Below are positions 29,345 to 38,151 of a stretch of DNA of 64,000 bases, in pieces. Source of the DNA: Sphingomonas sp. Mn802worker (GTDB lineage: Bacteria > Pseudomonadota > Alphaproteobacteria > Sphingomonadales > Sphingomonadaceae); NCBI RefSeq assembly GCF_000382485.1, contig NZ_AORY01000017.1, positions 21,559 through 85,558 on the forward strand, in the 5' to 3' direction. Each line of letters starts with the position of its first letter. Position 1 is the stretch's first letter. Position numbers and translations under genes: made by a program. The notes below the pieces were generated by a model, which was not told the DNA's origin, did no database searches, and saw only the letters and a list, made by a program, of their open reading frames with translations.

Positions 29345-29937
29345 TCGCGCACCTGAAGGGCCGGCTGGAATCGACCGGGGTCGACCACGCGGTGATCGAT
29401 GTCGGCGGGGTCGGTTATCTCGTCGGCGCGTCGGCGCGGACGCTTGCGGCGGTGGGGCCTGTTGGGGAGGCATGCGTGCTGCATACCGACCTGCTCGTCG
29501 GCGAGGATTTCCTTCGGTTGGTGGGCTTTGCGACCGCGGCGGAGCGTGACTGGTTCCGGCTGCTGACCGGCGTGCAGGGAGTCGGCGCGCGCGTCGCGCT
29601 CGCGATCCTCTCGGCCTTGGAGCCGAACGACATCAGCCGCGCGGTGATGGCGCAGGACAAGGCGACGGTCGCGCGCGCCAACGGCGTCGGGCCCAAGTTG
29701 GCCGAGCGGATCGTGCGCGAGTTGAAGGACAAGGTCGGCGGCATCGCGATCGGTCCGTCGGCGGCGGCGCAGGTCGTGCCGGTCGGCGCGGGCGCGGACG
29801 CAGTGTCGGCATTGCTCAACCTCGGCTTCCGTCCCGCCGAGGCGAGTGCGGCGGTGGCCGCGGCGGAGGAGGAATTGGGCGACACCGCGACGCTCGACGC
29901 GCTGGTGCGGCTGGCGCTCAGGAAGGCGGCGAAGTGA
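29341..29937 (+). CDS. ruvA: Holliday junction branch migration protein RuvA
   Basis: 198 residues. OB-fold domain I starts [11 protein letters not shown], domain II has the helix-hairpin-helix motifs ([16 protein letters not shown] and [13 protein letters not shown]), and the flexible C-terminal domain III (about 150-198) contacts RuvB. It binds four-way junctions as a tetramer. It overlaps the next gene by four bases (GTGA). Confidence 0.95.
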   Translation: MIAHLKGRLESTGVDHAVIDVGGVGYLVGASARTLAAVGPVGEACVLHTDLLVGEDFLRLVGFATAAERDWFRLLTGVQGVGARVALAILSALEPNDISRAVMAQDKATVARANGVGPKLAERIVRELKDKVGGIAIGPSAAAQVVPVGAGADAVSALLNLGFRPAEASAAVAAAEEELGDTATLDALVRLALRKAAK

Positions 29938-30671
29938 GGCGGCCCCCGACGAAAAGACCGCGGGCCTTCGGCTTTGACGTGTTCGGGACCGTCGTCGACT
30001 GGCGCACGAGCATCGCGCGCGAGAGTGCGGGATTTCTCGCGACGATCGGGCGCGGTGACCTTGATGCCGGGCATTTCGCCGACGCGTGGCGTTCGCGCTA
30101 TCAGCCAGCGATGGCGAGGGTGCGCGATGGGCAGCGCGCGTTCGTCATTCTCGACGTGCTTCACCGTGAGATGCTGGTCGATCTGCTCGGGCGGCACGGC
30201 GTCGACGTGGATGCGCTCGACCCGGCGCTGGTGACGGAATGGTCGCACGCGTGGCACCGGCTAGATCCCTGGCCCGACGCGGTCGCGGCGCTGGCGCGGC
30301 TGCGCGCGCTCGCGCCGGTCGTCACGCTGTCGAACGGCAATGTGTCGCTGATGATCGAACTGTCGCGGCGGGCGGGGCTCGAGTGGGATGCGATCCTGGG
30401 GGCCGAGCACGCGCGCGCGTTCAAGCCGGCGCGCGAGGTGTACCTTGCGACCGCGGCAGCGTGCGGGGTCGCGCCGGGCGACTTCTGCCTCGTCGCCGCG
30501 CACCACAGCGATCTGGCGGCGGCGAGGAAGGCCGGACTGATGACCGCGTACATCGACCGGCCGATGGAGTATGGCGGCGCGCCCGCCCCCGACCGCGATC
30601 AGCGGCAGGACTGGGATTACGAGGCCGACAGCCTCACCGCGCTCGCCGCGCAACTGGAAGCATCGACGTGA
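29934..30671 (+). CDS. HAD-superfamily hydrolase, haloacid dehalogenase type II-like
   Basis: 245 residues from GTG 29934. The nucleophile Asp15 and Thr19 are in [10 protein letters not shown]. The Arg of AWRSRY, Ser-Asn of TLSNGN and Lys-Tyr of FKPAREVY match type II dehalogenase positions. The last motif reads [11 protein letters not shown]: the final Asp is kept, but the serine and asparagine found in characterised L-2-haloacid dehalogenases are replaced by Ala and His. Dehalogenase activity is therefore doubtful, and a phosphatase or related activity is possible. It sits between ruvA and ruvB, with four-base overlaps on both sides. Confidence 0.8.
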   Translation: MRRPPTKRPRAFGFDVFGTVVDWRTSIARESAGFLATIGRGDLDAGHFADAWRSRYQPAMARVRDGQRAFVILDVLHREMLVDLLGRHGVDVDALDPALVTEWSHAWHRLDPWPDAVAALARLRALAPVVTLSNGNVSLMIELSRRAGLEWDAILGAEHARAFKPAREVYLATAAACGVAPGDFCLVAAHHSDLAAARKAGLMTAYIDRPMEYGGAPAPDRDQRQDWDYEADSLTALAAQLEAST

Positions 30672-31690
30672 CCGACACCGAACGCCTGCTCACGCCCGCG
30701 CGGCGGCCCGAGGACGTCGACGCGGCGCTGCGACCGCGCAGCCTCGACGATTTCGTCGGGCAGAAGGCCGCGCGCGAGAATTTGCGCGTGTTCATCGATG
30801 CGGCGCGCGGGCGCGGCGACGCGCTCGACCACGTGCTGTTCTTCGGCCCGCCGGGTCTGGGCAAGACGACGCTGGCGCAAATCGTCGCGCGCGAGATGGG
30901 CGTGGGGTTCCGCGCCACGAGCGGCCCGGTCATCGCCAAGTCGGGCGACCTCGCCGCGCTGCTCACCAATCTCGAGGACGGCGACGTGCTGTTCATCGAC
31001 GAGATTCACCGCTTGCAGCCGGCGGTCGAGGAAGTGTTGTACCCCGCGATGGAGGACCGTGCGCTCGACCTGATGATCGGCGAGGGGCCGTCGGCGCGGA
31101 GCGTGCGGATCGACCTGCCGCGCTTTACCTTGGTGGGCGCGACGACGCGGCAGGGATTGCTGACGACGCCGTTGCGCGACCGCTTCGGTATTCCGCTTCG
31201 CTTACAATTCTACTCGGTCGAGGAACTGACACGCGTGGTGACGCGCGCGGCGGGGCTGCTCGACATGGCGATCGCGTCGGACGGCGCGGCCGAGGTCGCG
31301 CGGCGCTCGCGCGGTACGCCGCGGATCGCGGGACGGCTACTGCGCCGCGTGCGCGATTTCGCGAGCGTCGCAGGCGTGGCGGTGGTCGATGCGGGCGCGG
31401 CCGATCGCGCGCTCAACCGGCTGGAGGTCGATCAGCTGGGGCTCGACGCGATGGACCGGCGCTACCTCCACATGATCGCGGACGTGTACCGCGGTGGGCC
31501 GGTGGGGGTCGAAACGCTCGCCGCCGGCCTGTCCGAGCCGCGTGACACGATCGAGGAGGTGATCGAGCCGTATCTGATCCAGCTCGGCCTCGTCGCGCGT
31601 ACGGCGCGCGGGCGCGTGCTGAACGCGGGCGGGTGGAAGCATCTGGGCCTCAACCCGCCGGCGGGAAGCCAGGACGAGCTGTTCGGCTGA
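30668..31690 (+). CDS. ruvB: Holliday junction branch migration helicase RuvB
   Basis: 340 residues from GTG 30668. Walker A GPPGLGKT at 60-67, Walker B FIDEIHR about residues 108-114, sensor segment [18 protein letters not shown], and the winged-helix C terminus ending KHLGLNPP. It is the AAA+ motor that pumps DNA through the RuvA-bound junction. The GTG start overlaps the HAD gene stop (GTGA). It is convergent with the TM2 gene after only four bases. Confidence 0.96.
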   Translation: MTDTERLLTPARRPEDVDAALRPRSLDDFVGQKAARENLRVFIDAARGRGDALDHVLFFGPPGLGKTTLAQIVAREMGVGFRATSGPVIAKSGDLAALLTNLEDGDVLFIDEIHRLQPAVEEVLYPAMEDRALDLMIGEGPSARSVRIDLPRFTLVGATTRQGLLTTPLRDRFGIPLRLQFYSVEELTRVVTRAAGLLDMAIASDGAAEVARRSRGTPRIAGRLLRRVRDFASVAGVAVVDAGAADRALNRLEVDQLGLDAMDRRYLHMIADVYRGGPVGVETLAAGLSEPRDTIEEVIEPYLIQLGLVARTARGRVLNAGGWKHLGLNPPAGSQDELFG

Positions 31691-31694
31691 CGCC

Positions 31695-32150
31695 TCAGTC
31701 GGCGTCGTAGCGGCGCGCGAAGCCGTTGTCGGACATCAGCAGGTAGCGCACCGCGTCGACCAGCGCCCACGGTCCGGTCACCAGCAGGCCGACGACGGTG
31801 ATCGACAGCCCCAGCATCACGAGCCCAGACCCGGTCCGGCCGGTGTAGAAACGGTGGATGCCGAGCGTGCCGAGGAAGAACGCGAGCAGCGCGGCGACGA
31901 TGCGGCTGCGGTCGCGGCGGACGCGGGTCGAAACGGGAGTGGGGGCATAAGCGGCGAGCGCGCCTTGCCCCGGCAGCGGGAACACGCTGATCGCGTCGCG
32001 CCCCGCCACGTCGAAATCGACCTCCATGCCGATGCTCGGCTCGCCGGCCTGTGCCCAGTCGGCGGGGGTGAAGGTGTAGCGATCGCCGTCGTTCCCTGCG
32101 ATCACGCCGCGCCCGCTCCGCGTGTCGACACCCAGTATCTGTCCGCGCAT
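31695..32150 (-). CDS. TM2-domain protein with an N-terminal CSD-like domain
   Basis: 151 residues. The first 60 or so (MRGQILGVDTRSGRGVIAG, then RYTF and a VDFD strand) resemble a small OB/cold-shock-type barrel. The C-terminal half is a TM2 domain: two hydrophobic helices around FFLGTLGIHRFYTGRTGSGL, the typical GxxGxHRFYxG motif. The start at 32150 has AGAGGA five bases upstream. It is a membrane protein of unknown role; the same architecture is seen in scattered proteobacteria. Confidence 0.75.
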   Translation of the reverse strand: MRGQILGVDTRSGRGVIAGNDGDRYTFTPADWAQAGEPSIGMEVDFDVAGRDAISVFPLPGQGALAAYAPTPVSTRVRRDRSRIVAALLAFFLGTLGIHRFYTGRTGSGLVMLGLSITVVGLLVTGPWALVDAVRYLLMSDNGFARRYDAD

Positions 32151-32277
32151 CAATCCTCTCAGCCAGCCCGGCAACGGGGCTAGCGCATCGCGGCGTCTGT
32201 CCGCAAGCGAATGGCCGGTCGCGGGAGCAGACGCGGTGCGGCTGCGTTGGAGCGGCTGACCCGAAGAGGAAACGCCC

Positions 32278-32613
32278 ATGTCGCACGCGCACACGCCACC
32301 GGTACCCAAGGACAACCAGTCGCCCTATCCGCTGCACGAGGCGCCGCACCCGCATGCTGATGCGAAGCCGGCTGACAAGCCCGCCCCTCATGCTGCGAAG
32401 GCGAAGGCAAAGGACGATCATACCCGCGCGCTCGCGATCGGTGCGGCGGTCGGGGTCGGCGCAGCGGCGCTCGCGCTGGCGGCGGGCGTGTTCCTGCTCG
32501 AGGATCGCACCAAGCCGAAGAAGGGCAAGAAGCCGGCGGGACACAAGGCCAAGCCGAAGCCTGCGCCCAAGCCGAAGAAGCCCAAGCCGGCAAAAGACAT
32601 CGAGCCGGCGTAA
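32278..32613 (+). CDS. Small Lys/Pro/His-rich single-pass membrane protein
   Basis: 111 residues. A His/Pro/Lys-rich N terminus is followed by one transmembrane helix (about residues 50-70) and a C-terminal tail made of Lys-Pro repeats (KPKPAPKPKKPKP). The tail is strongly basic and could touch nucleic acid or the anionic membrane or wall. AAGAGGA precedes the ATG. No family is recognised. Confidence 0.55.
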   Translation: MSHAHTPPVPKDNQSPYPLHEAPHPHADAKPADKPAPHAAKAKAKDDHTRALAIGAAVGVGAAALALAAGVFLLEDRTKPKKGKKPAGHKAKPKPAPKPKKPKPAKDIEPA

Positions 32614-32634
32614 GGGCGTGGTAACAAACGTGTC

Positions 32635-32664
32635 GGTGCCGGCAACGATATGTTGCGTGGCACC
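32635..32664. terminator. Bulged hairpin between the Lys-rich gene and ptsP
   Basis: GGTGCC, bulge, GCAAC, loop GATAT, GTTGC, bulge, GGCACC: a two-part stem of 6 and 5 bp. It lies 22 bases after one stop and 30 before the ptsP start. There is no U-tract. It may be a terminator or a leader structure. Confidence 0.35.
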
Positions 32665-32693
32665 CTCGGCCCCCGTCTGTTAGCCTCCCGCGC

Positions 32694-34964
32694 ATGCCTG
32701 TCTCCGCTGCCGCCTCCGCCCGCGAAATACTGACCCGCCTGCATGATGTGATGGCGGCGCGCAGCCCGGCACAGGCGAAGCTCAACCAGGTGGTCGAGAT
32801 CATCGGCGAGGCACTGGATAGCGAGGTCTGCTCGATCTACCTGCTGCGCGAAGGCGTGCTGGAACTGTTTGCGACGCGCGGGTTGGCGCCGGAAGCGGTG
32901 CATGTCACCAAGCTTGCGCTGGGCGAAGGGCTGGTCGGCAAGATCGCCGAGCAGAACGAGATCCTCAACCTCGACGAGGCGGCGAGCCACCCGGACTTCG
33001 CCTACAAGCCCGAGACTGGCGAGGATCGATACCACAGTTTCGCCGGCGTGCCGATCGTCCGGCGCGAGCGCTCGGTCGGCGTGCTGGCGGTGCAGCACGC
33101 CGACCCGCGTCGTTATGCCGATATCGAGATCGAGGCGCTGCAGACGGTGGCGATGGTCCTGTCCGAGCTGATCGCCAACGCTGGGCTGATCGACCAGGGC
33201 GGTCCGAAGGATCGCGTGCAGTCGACCGCGACGGTGCGGATCGCAGGCCAGAAACTGGTCGACGGCATGGCGGCGGGGTACGCGGTGTTCCACCAGCCGC
33301 GCGTCACGATCGAGCATACGGTTGCGGAAGATACCGAGGCCGAGCGGCACCGGGTCTATGCCGCTTTCGACAAGATGCGCGAGCAGATCGACCGGATCGC
33401 GCGTGAGGCCGAGTTCGGTGTCGGCGACGAGCATCAGGAGGTGATCGCCACCTACAAGATGTTCGCGTACGACGAGGGCTGGGCCCGGCGGATCAACGAG
33501 GCGATCGATTCAGGGCTGACCGCCGAGGCCGCGATCGAGCGGGTGCAGCAGCGCACGCGCCAGCGGATGCGGCAGATCGACGATCCGCTGCTCGCCGACC
33601 GGATGCACGACCTGGAGGACCTCTCCAACCGGTTGCTGCGGATCGTGTCGGGGCAGATGGGCACCGCGGCGCAACTGGGCCTCAGGCAGGACACGATCCT
33701 GATCGCACGCAACTTAGGGCCGGCCGAGCTGCTGGAATATGATCGCCGACGGTTGAAGGGCGTGATCCTGGAGGAAGGGTCGCTCACCGCGCACGTGACG
33801 ATCGTGGCGCGTGCGATGGGCGTGCCGGTGCTCGGCCGCGTGCGCGACGTGCGGCGCACGATCGCGGAAGGCGACCTGTTGCTGCTCGACGTGACCGAAG
33901 GATCGGTGCTGGTGCGCCCGACGCTGCCGATGGAGGAAGCGTTCGATGCGAAGCTGCTGCTGCGACAGAAGCGCAAGGCCGCCTATGCCGCACTGCGCGA
34001 TCTGGCGCCGCAGACACGCGATGGCCACCGCGTTACCGTCATGGTCAACGCGGGGTTGCGCGACGACGTGGCTGCGCTGGACGTGACCGGCGCGGACGGC
34101 ATCGGGCTGTTTCGCACCGAATTCCAGTTCCTCGTCTCCGCGACGCTGCCGCAGCGCGAGCGCCAGCAGCGGCTGTACCGCGAGGTACTGGACGCGGCGG
34201 CCGATCGGCCGGTGGTGTTCCGCACCGTCGACATCGGCGGGGACAAGGCGCTGCCGTACCTGACCTCCAACGATGCGGAGGAGGAGAATCCGGCGATGGG
34301 GTGGCGCGCGCTCAGGCTGGCGCTGGAACGCGACGGATTGATGAAGGCGCAGGCGCGTGCACTGCTGGAAGCAGCGGCGGGGCGGACGCTCAACGTCATG
34401 TTCCCGATGGTGAGCGAGGCGTGGGAGTTCGACGAGGCAAAGGCATTGTTCGAGGCGCAGCGCGACTGGATCGCCTCGCGCGGGCGGCGCTTGCCGAGCG
34501 AGATACGCTATGGCGCGATGCTTGAGGTGCCGAGCCTTGCCTATCAGCTCGACCTGCTGCTGCCACGCGTGCAGTTCCTGTCGATCGGCACCAACGACCT
34601 GACGCAGTTCCTGTTTGCCGCCGATCGCGCCAACCCGAAGCTGGCCGAACGCTACGACTGGCTGTCGACCTCGATCCTGCGGTTCGTGAAGCTGGTGTCG
34701 GATCAGGCTCAGGCGGCAGGCGTGCCGGTTGCGGTGTGCGGCGAGATGGGCGGGCGTCCGCTGGAGGCGATGGCGCTGATCGGGCTCGGCATTGAGCGGC
34801 TGTCGATTACCCCGGCGGCGGTCGGGCCGGTCAAGGCGATGATCCGGTCGATCGATCGGTCGCGGCTGCGCGCGCGCATGGCGGACCTGCTCGCCGCGCC
34901 GCCGCGCGACGTTCGCGGCGTGCTTTCCGACTGGGCGGCCGGCGAAGGCGTCGAATTGGCGTGA
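32694..34964 (+). CDS. ptsP: Phosphoenolpyruvate-protein phosphotransferase PtsP (EI-Ntr)
   Basis: 756 residues. An N-terminal GAF domain (about 10-165) is followed by the EI N-terminal domain. The phosphorylated His is in SLTAHVTIVARAMG (about residue 366), and the PEP-binding TIM barrel has GLFRTEFQF, FRTVDIGGDK and IGTNDLTQF. It starts the nitrogen PTS phosphorelay, which senses nitrogen or carbon status rather than importing sugar. NPr and EIIA-Ntr are not in this window. No Shine-Dalgarno sequence is obvious before ATG 32694. Confidence 0.94.
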   Translation: MPVSAAASAREILTRLHDVMAARSPAQAKLNQVVEIIGEALDSEVCSIYLLREGVLELFATRGLAPEAVHVTKLALGEGLVGKIAEQNEILNLDEAASHPDFAYKPETGEDRYHSFAGVPIVRRERSVGVLAVQHADPRRYADIEIEALQTVAMVLSELIANAGLIDQGGPKDRVQSTATVRIAGQKLVDGMAAGYAVFHQPRVTIEHTVAEDTEAERHRVYAAFDKMREQIDRIAREAEFGVGDEHQEVIATYKMFAYDEGWARRINEAIDSGLTAEAAIERVQQRTRQRMRQIDDPLLADRMHDLEDLSNRLLRIVSGQMGTAAQLGLRQDTILIARNLGPAELLEYDRRRLKGVILEEGSLTAHVTIVARAMGVPVLGRVRDVRRTIAEGDLLLLDVTEGSVLVRPTLPMEEAFDAKLLLRQKRKAAYAALRDLAPQTRDGHRVTVMVNAGLRDDVAALDVTGADGIGLFRTEFQFLVSATLPQRERQQRLYREVLDAAADRPVVFRTVDIGGDKALPYLTSNDAEEENPAMGWRALRLALERDGLMKAQARALLEAAAGRTLNVMFPMVSEAWEFDEAKALFEAQRDWIASRGRRLPSEIRYGAMLEVPSLAYQLDLLLPRVQFLSIGTNDLTQFLFAADRANPKLAERYDWLSTSILRFVKLVSDQAQAAGVPVAVCGEMGGRPLEAMALIGLGIERLSITPAAVGPVKAMIRSIDRSRLRARMADLLAAPPRDVRGVLSDWAAGEGVELA

Positions 34965-35098
34965 TCCTGCGGCCACTCACGCGCGGGTCCGGTTGACACT
35001 CCCCGGCCGGTTTGAAACACGCGTAACCGGGTTGCAGCCAAAATCGGGGTCCGAACAGGGGCTCAACATCGGGGAAGCGCTGCGCGCTGGAGAACAAG

Positions 35099-36067
35099 AT
35101 GAGCGACGGCGACTTGGGCGAGATGGCGGGCGCGAAACCGGCGACGGTCGGTCAGCGGCTGCGCGCCGCGCGCGAGGCGCAGGGACTGTCGCTGCCCGAC
35201 GTCGCAACGCGCACGCGGGTCACGCAGCGGTTCCTGGAGGCGATCGAGAACGGCCGGCTGGAGGATCTGCCCTCGTCGACCTACGCGGTCGGCTTCGCCA
35301 AGGCGTATGCGCGCGCGGTCGGACTCGATCAGGTCGTGATCGGGCGCGATATCCGCGAGGAGATGAACGCGCCGGGCGCGGTGCAGCGTCCACAACATCA
35401 CGTGCAGGAGATCGCCGATCCGGCGCGCGGACCGTCACGCACTGTGGTGATCGTTGCGTTGGGCCTAGCGCTCGCGGTGCTGATCCTGGCGCTGCTGTGG
35501 TTTGCGACCGGCGTATTTCGCGGCGGTGGTGACAGCGGGGCGGAACCGGTCGGCAATGCGCAGGTGAGCGCCGCGGTGCCCGCTGCGACGGTGGCGCCGA
35601 CCCCGACCGCGAACGGTCCGGTGGTGCTGACCGCCGCTGCTGATGTCTGGCTGCGCGTCTACGATGCCGCGGACAAGACGCTGTACCTCGGTACGATGAA
35701 GCCGGGTGAGCGGTTCGAGGTGCCGGCGGGCGCGAACGATCCCAAGATCAACGTCGGACGCCCCGACAAGCTGCGCATCACGGTCGGCAACCGCGCGGTG
35801 CCGCCGCTGGGTGACGGCAGCCGGCCGTTGAAGGATATTCGCATCGGCGCAGACGCGCTCGCCGGACGCGCGACCGGGGAGGCACCCGCACCGCAGCCGA
35901 GCGCGAGTGCCTCGGCACGAACGACGCGATCGAGCGCGCCGCGTGCGAGCGAGCGGCGTAGTGCGCTGCCTTCCGCCTTTGCCTCACCGACGGGCGACGA
36001 GGCCGCGCGTGCCAATCGCGCTGCGGCGGAGGCACCCGCGCCGGCGACGACACCGAACGCGCAATAA
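35099..36067 (+). CDS. RodZ-like helix-turn-helix membrane protein
   Basis: 322 residues. A cytoplasmic HTH of RodZ type (about 17-78, LRAAREAQGLSLPDVATRT) precedes one transmembrane helix (about 113-135). The periplasmic part has a DUF4115 beta domain (VWLRVYDAADKTLYLGTM and onward, about 180-250) and ends in a disordered Ala/Pro/Ser-rich tail. RodZ links MreB to cell wall synthesis. The HTH and DUF4115 pairing supports the call, but I leave the symbol empty because sphingomonad proteins of this type are uncharacterised. Confidence 0.82.
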   Translation: MSDGDLGEMAGAKPATVGQRLRAAREAQGLSLPDVATRTRVTQRFLEAIENGRLEDLPSSTYAVGFAKAYARAVGLDQVVIGRDIREEMNAPGAVQRPQHHVQEIADPARGPSRTVVIVALGLALAVLILALLWFATGVFRGGGDSGAEPVGNAQVSAAVPAATVAPTPTANGPVVLTAAADVWLRVYDAADKTLYLGTMKPGERFEVPAGANDPKINVGRPDKLRITVGNRAVPPLGDGSRPLKDIRIGADALAGRATGEAPAPQPSASASARTTRSSAPRASERRSALPSAFASPTGDEAARANRAAAEAPAPATTPNAQ

Positions 36068-36139
36068 GGCTGCTTCAGCGTGGAGACAGGTATGGTAGGC
36101 AAGTAACGGGGCATGATGAGCGAGGGTCGGGGGCGACGC

Positions 36140-37096
36140 ATGAAAATCTGGTTGGCGATGGGTAGCGCATCGATGGCGCTGATCGTGGCGGCGGGCGTAG
36201 CGCCTGCGACGGCGCAGTCGAACGTCGAGGGTCGCGTCGGGCGGCTTGAGAGCGAGATGCGCGCGGTGCAGCGCAAGGTGTTCCCGAACGGCAATGCCGC
36301 GATGGTCGAGCCGCAGATTTCGCCGCAAACGAGTGCGGCGGTGCCGCTGGGCACGCCGGCGATCAGCCCGGTCACCGACCTCAACAACCGGGTCGTCGCG
36401 CTCGAGCAGCAGATGGCGACGATGACGGGGCAGATCGAGCAGACGCAATACCGCCTGCGCCAGCTCGAGGACCAGTTCACCACCTACAAGAAGGCGACCG
36501 ACGCGAAGCTGGCAGGCCCGACCGCCGGCGCGCCGCGCGACGTCGATGCCGCCGGCGTGACCGTGCCCTCGGTCCCGCGTGCAGCAGCGGCCGAGGCGGC
36601 GAGCGGCAAACCGGTGGCGCGTGGTGGTGGTACGCTAACCGCGCCCGATGAGGCAGCTCCCGCGCGCGGTTCGTCGGCAACGGGGATCGAGAAGCCGAGC
36701 ACCGGCGATGCGGGCGAGGACGCCTATGTCTACGGTTATCGCCTGTACGCCGCGGGCAAATATCCCGAAGCCGAGGCGCAGTTGAAGCAGGTGGTCGCGA
36801 CCTACCCGAAGCACCGACGCGCCAGCTACGCGCAGAACCTGCTCGGCCGCAGCTATCTCGACGAGGGCAAGCCGAGCCTGGCCTCGATCGCCTTTTACGA
36901 CAATTACAAGAAATTCCCGGAAGGCGAGCGCGCGCCCGAGAGCCTGTACTACCTCGGCCAATCGCTGACCAAGCTCAACAAGCCGGCGGACGCATGCAAG
37001 GTCTATGGCGAGTTGAACGACGTGTACGGCGACAAGATCTCGGCCAGCATGAAGGCGGATGTCGCGAAGGCGCGTGTCACCGCCAAGTGCAAATAG
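36140..37096 (+). CDS. cpoB: Tol-Pal system protein YbgF/CpoB
   Basis: 318 residues from ATG 36140 (GGGGGC upstream); ATG 36113 is a possible start. A signal peptide is followed by a coiled coil (about 30-120, with LEQQMATMTGQIEQTQYRLRQL) used for trimerisation, an Ala/Pro-rich linker, and C-terminal TPR repeats (GYRLYAAGKYPEAEAQLKQV, then SLASIAFYDNYKKFP). It coordinates outer membrane constriction with peptidoglycan synthesis. The other tol-pal genes are not in the window. Confidence 0.88.
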   Translation: MKIWLAMGSASMALIVAAGVAPATAQSNVEGRVGRLESEMRAVQRKVFPNGNAAMVEPQISPQTSAAVPLGTPAISPVTDLNNRVVALEQQMATMTGQIEQTQYRLRQLEDQFTTYKKATDAKLAGPTAGAPRDVDAAGVTVPSVPRAAAAEAASGKPVARGGGTLTAPDEAAPARGSSATGIEKPSTGDAGEDAYVYGYRLYAAGKYPEAEAQLKQVVATYPKHRRASYAQNLLGRSYLDEGKPSLASIAFYDNYKKFPEGERAPESLYYLGQSLTKLNKPADACKVYGELNDVYGDKISASMKADVAKARVTAKCK

Positions 37097-38087
37097 CCGC
37101 ACGCTGACGCCCGTCATCGCGCCCGATCCCGCGATGGTCGCGCGCTTCGCGGGCGATCTGGCGCGGGTGTTCGCGGATCCAAAAGCGCCGCTGCTGATTG
37201 CGGTGTCGGGCGGGCCCGACAGCGTCGCGCTGCTGTTGCTGGCGCGCGAGGTGCTGGGTGAGCGCTGCGTCGCCGCGACGGTTGATCATGGCTTGCGCGC
37301 CGAGGCGGCGGACGAGGCGCGCTGGGTCGCTGACCTGTGCGCGGGCATCGGCGTGCCGCATGCGATACTGACCGGTGCCTTGCCCGATCGGGACGGTCGG
37401 ACGCGCAACGTGTCGGCGCGCGCACGAGCGTTTCGGTACGACCTGTTGCGCGCGTATGCGGAGACGACCGGAGCCGCCGCGATCGCCACGGCGCACCACG
37501 CCGACGATCAGGTCGAGACGGTCGCCATGCGCCTGAACCGCGGCGCGGGACTGTCGGGGCTTGCCGGCGTGCGTTCAGGCAACGGTGTGGTGATCCGGCC
37601 GCTGCTCGGCTGGCGACGCGACGAACTGGCGGGGATCGTCAAGGTATGCGGCATCACGCCGGTCGATGACCCAAGCAACCGCGATGAGCGCTTCGAGCGG
37701 GCGCGGCTGCGCGCGGCGCTTCCCACCGCGACGTGGATCGATCCGGTGGCGTGGACGCGCAGCGCGGCGGCGCTGGCGGATGCGGAGGAGGCGCTCGCGT
37801 GGACGGTCGAGCGGTTATGGAGCGAGCGCTGCGTCATCGAAGAGGGGACGGTGTCAATGTCGCCGGCCGGGTTGCCGTTCGAGCTTCGCCGCCGCTTGCT
37901 CGGCCGGTGCGTTACGGAGATCGATCCCGATGCGAACCTGCGCGGGTCGGCGGTGGCGCAGGCGGTCATGGCGCTGAAGCGCGGCGCGACGGTGACGCTC
38001 GGCGAGGCGCTGTGCCAGCCATCACTTGACGCGCGCGACGAACCGGTCTGGCGCTTCGTCCGGGCGCGACCCCGTCGATCATCGTGA
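37059..38087 (+). CDS. tilS: tRNA(Ile)-lysidine synthase
   Basis: 342 residues from ATG 37059, which has AAGG five bases upstream; the gene then overlaps cpoB by 38 bases. ATG 37134 is a shorter alternative without a ribosome site. The PP-loop is SGGPDS (about 50-55), followed by VDHGLR, and HHADDQVET is the second signature. It adds lysine to C34 of tRNA-Ile so that it reads AUA. The C-terminal substrate-binding domains seem reduced compared with E. coli. Confidence 0.92.
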   Translation: MSRRRVSPPSANSRTLTPVIAPDPAMVARFAGDLARVFADPKAPLLIAVSGGPDSVALLLLAREVLGERCVAATVDHGLRAEAADEARWVADLCAGIGVPHAILTGALPDRDGRTRNVSARARAFRYDLLRAYAETTGAAAIATAHHADDQVETVAMRLNRGAGLSGLAGVRSGNGVVIRPLLGWRRDELAGIVKVCGITPVDDPSNRDERFERARLRAALPTATWIDPVAWTRSAAALADAEEALAWTVERLWSERCVIEEGTVSMSPAGLPFELRRRLLGRCVTEIDPDANLRGSAVAQAVMALKRGATVTLGEALCQPSLDARDEPVWRFVRARPRRSS

Positions 38088-38151
38088 GTGGCGTTGTTCC
38101 ATTGCCATTAACCCCGGCGCGCCTACATATTCGCGGACGAAAGGCTCCCGA

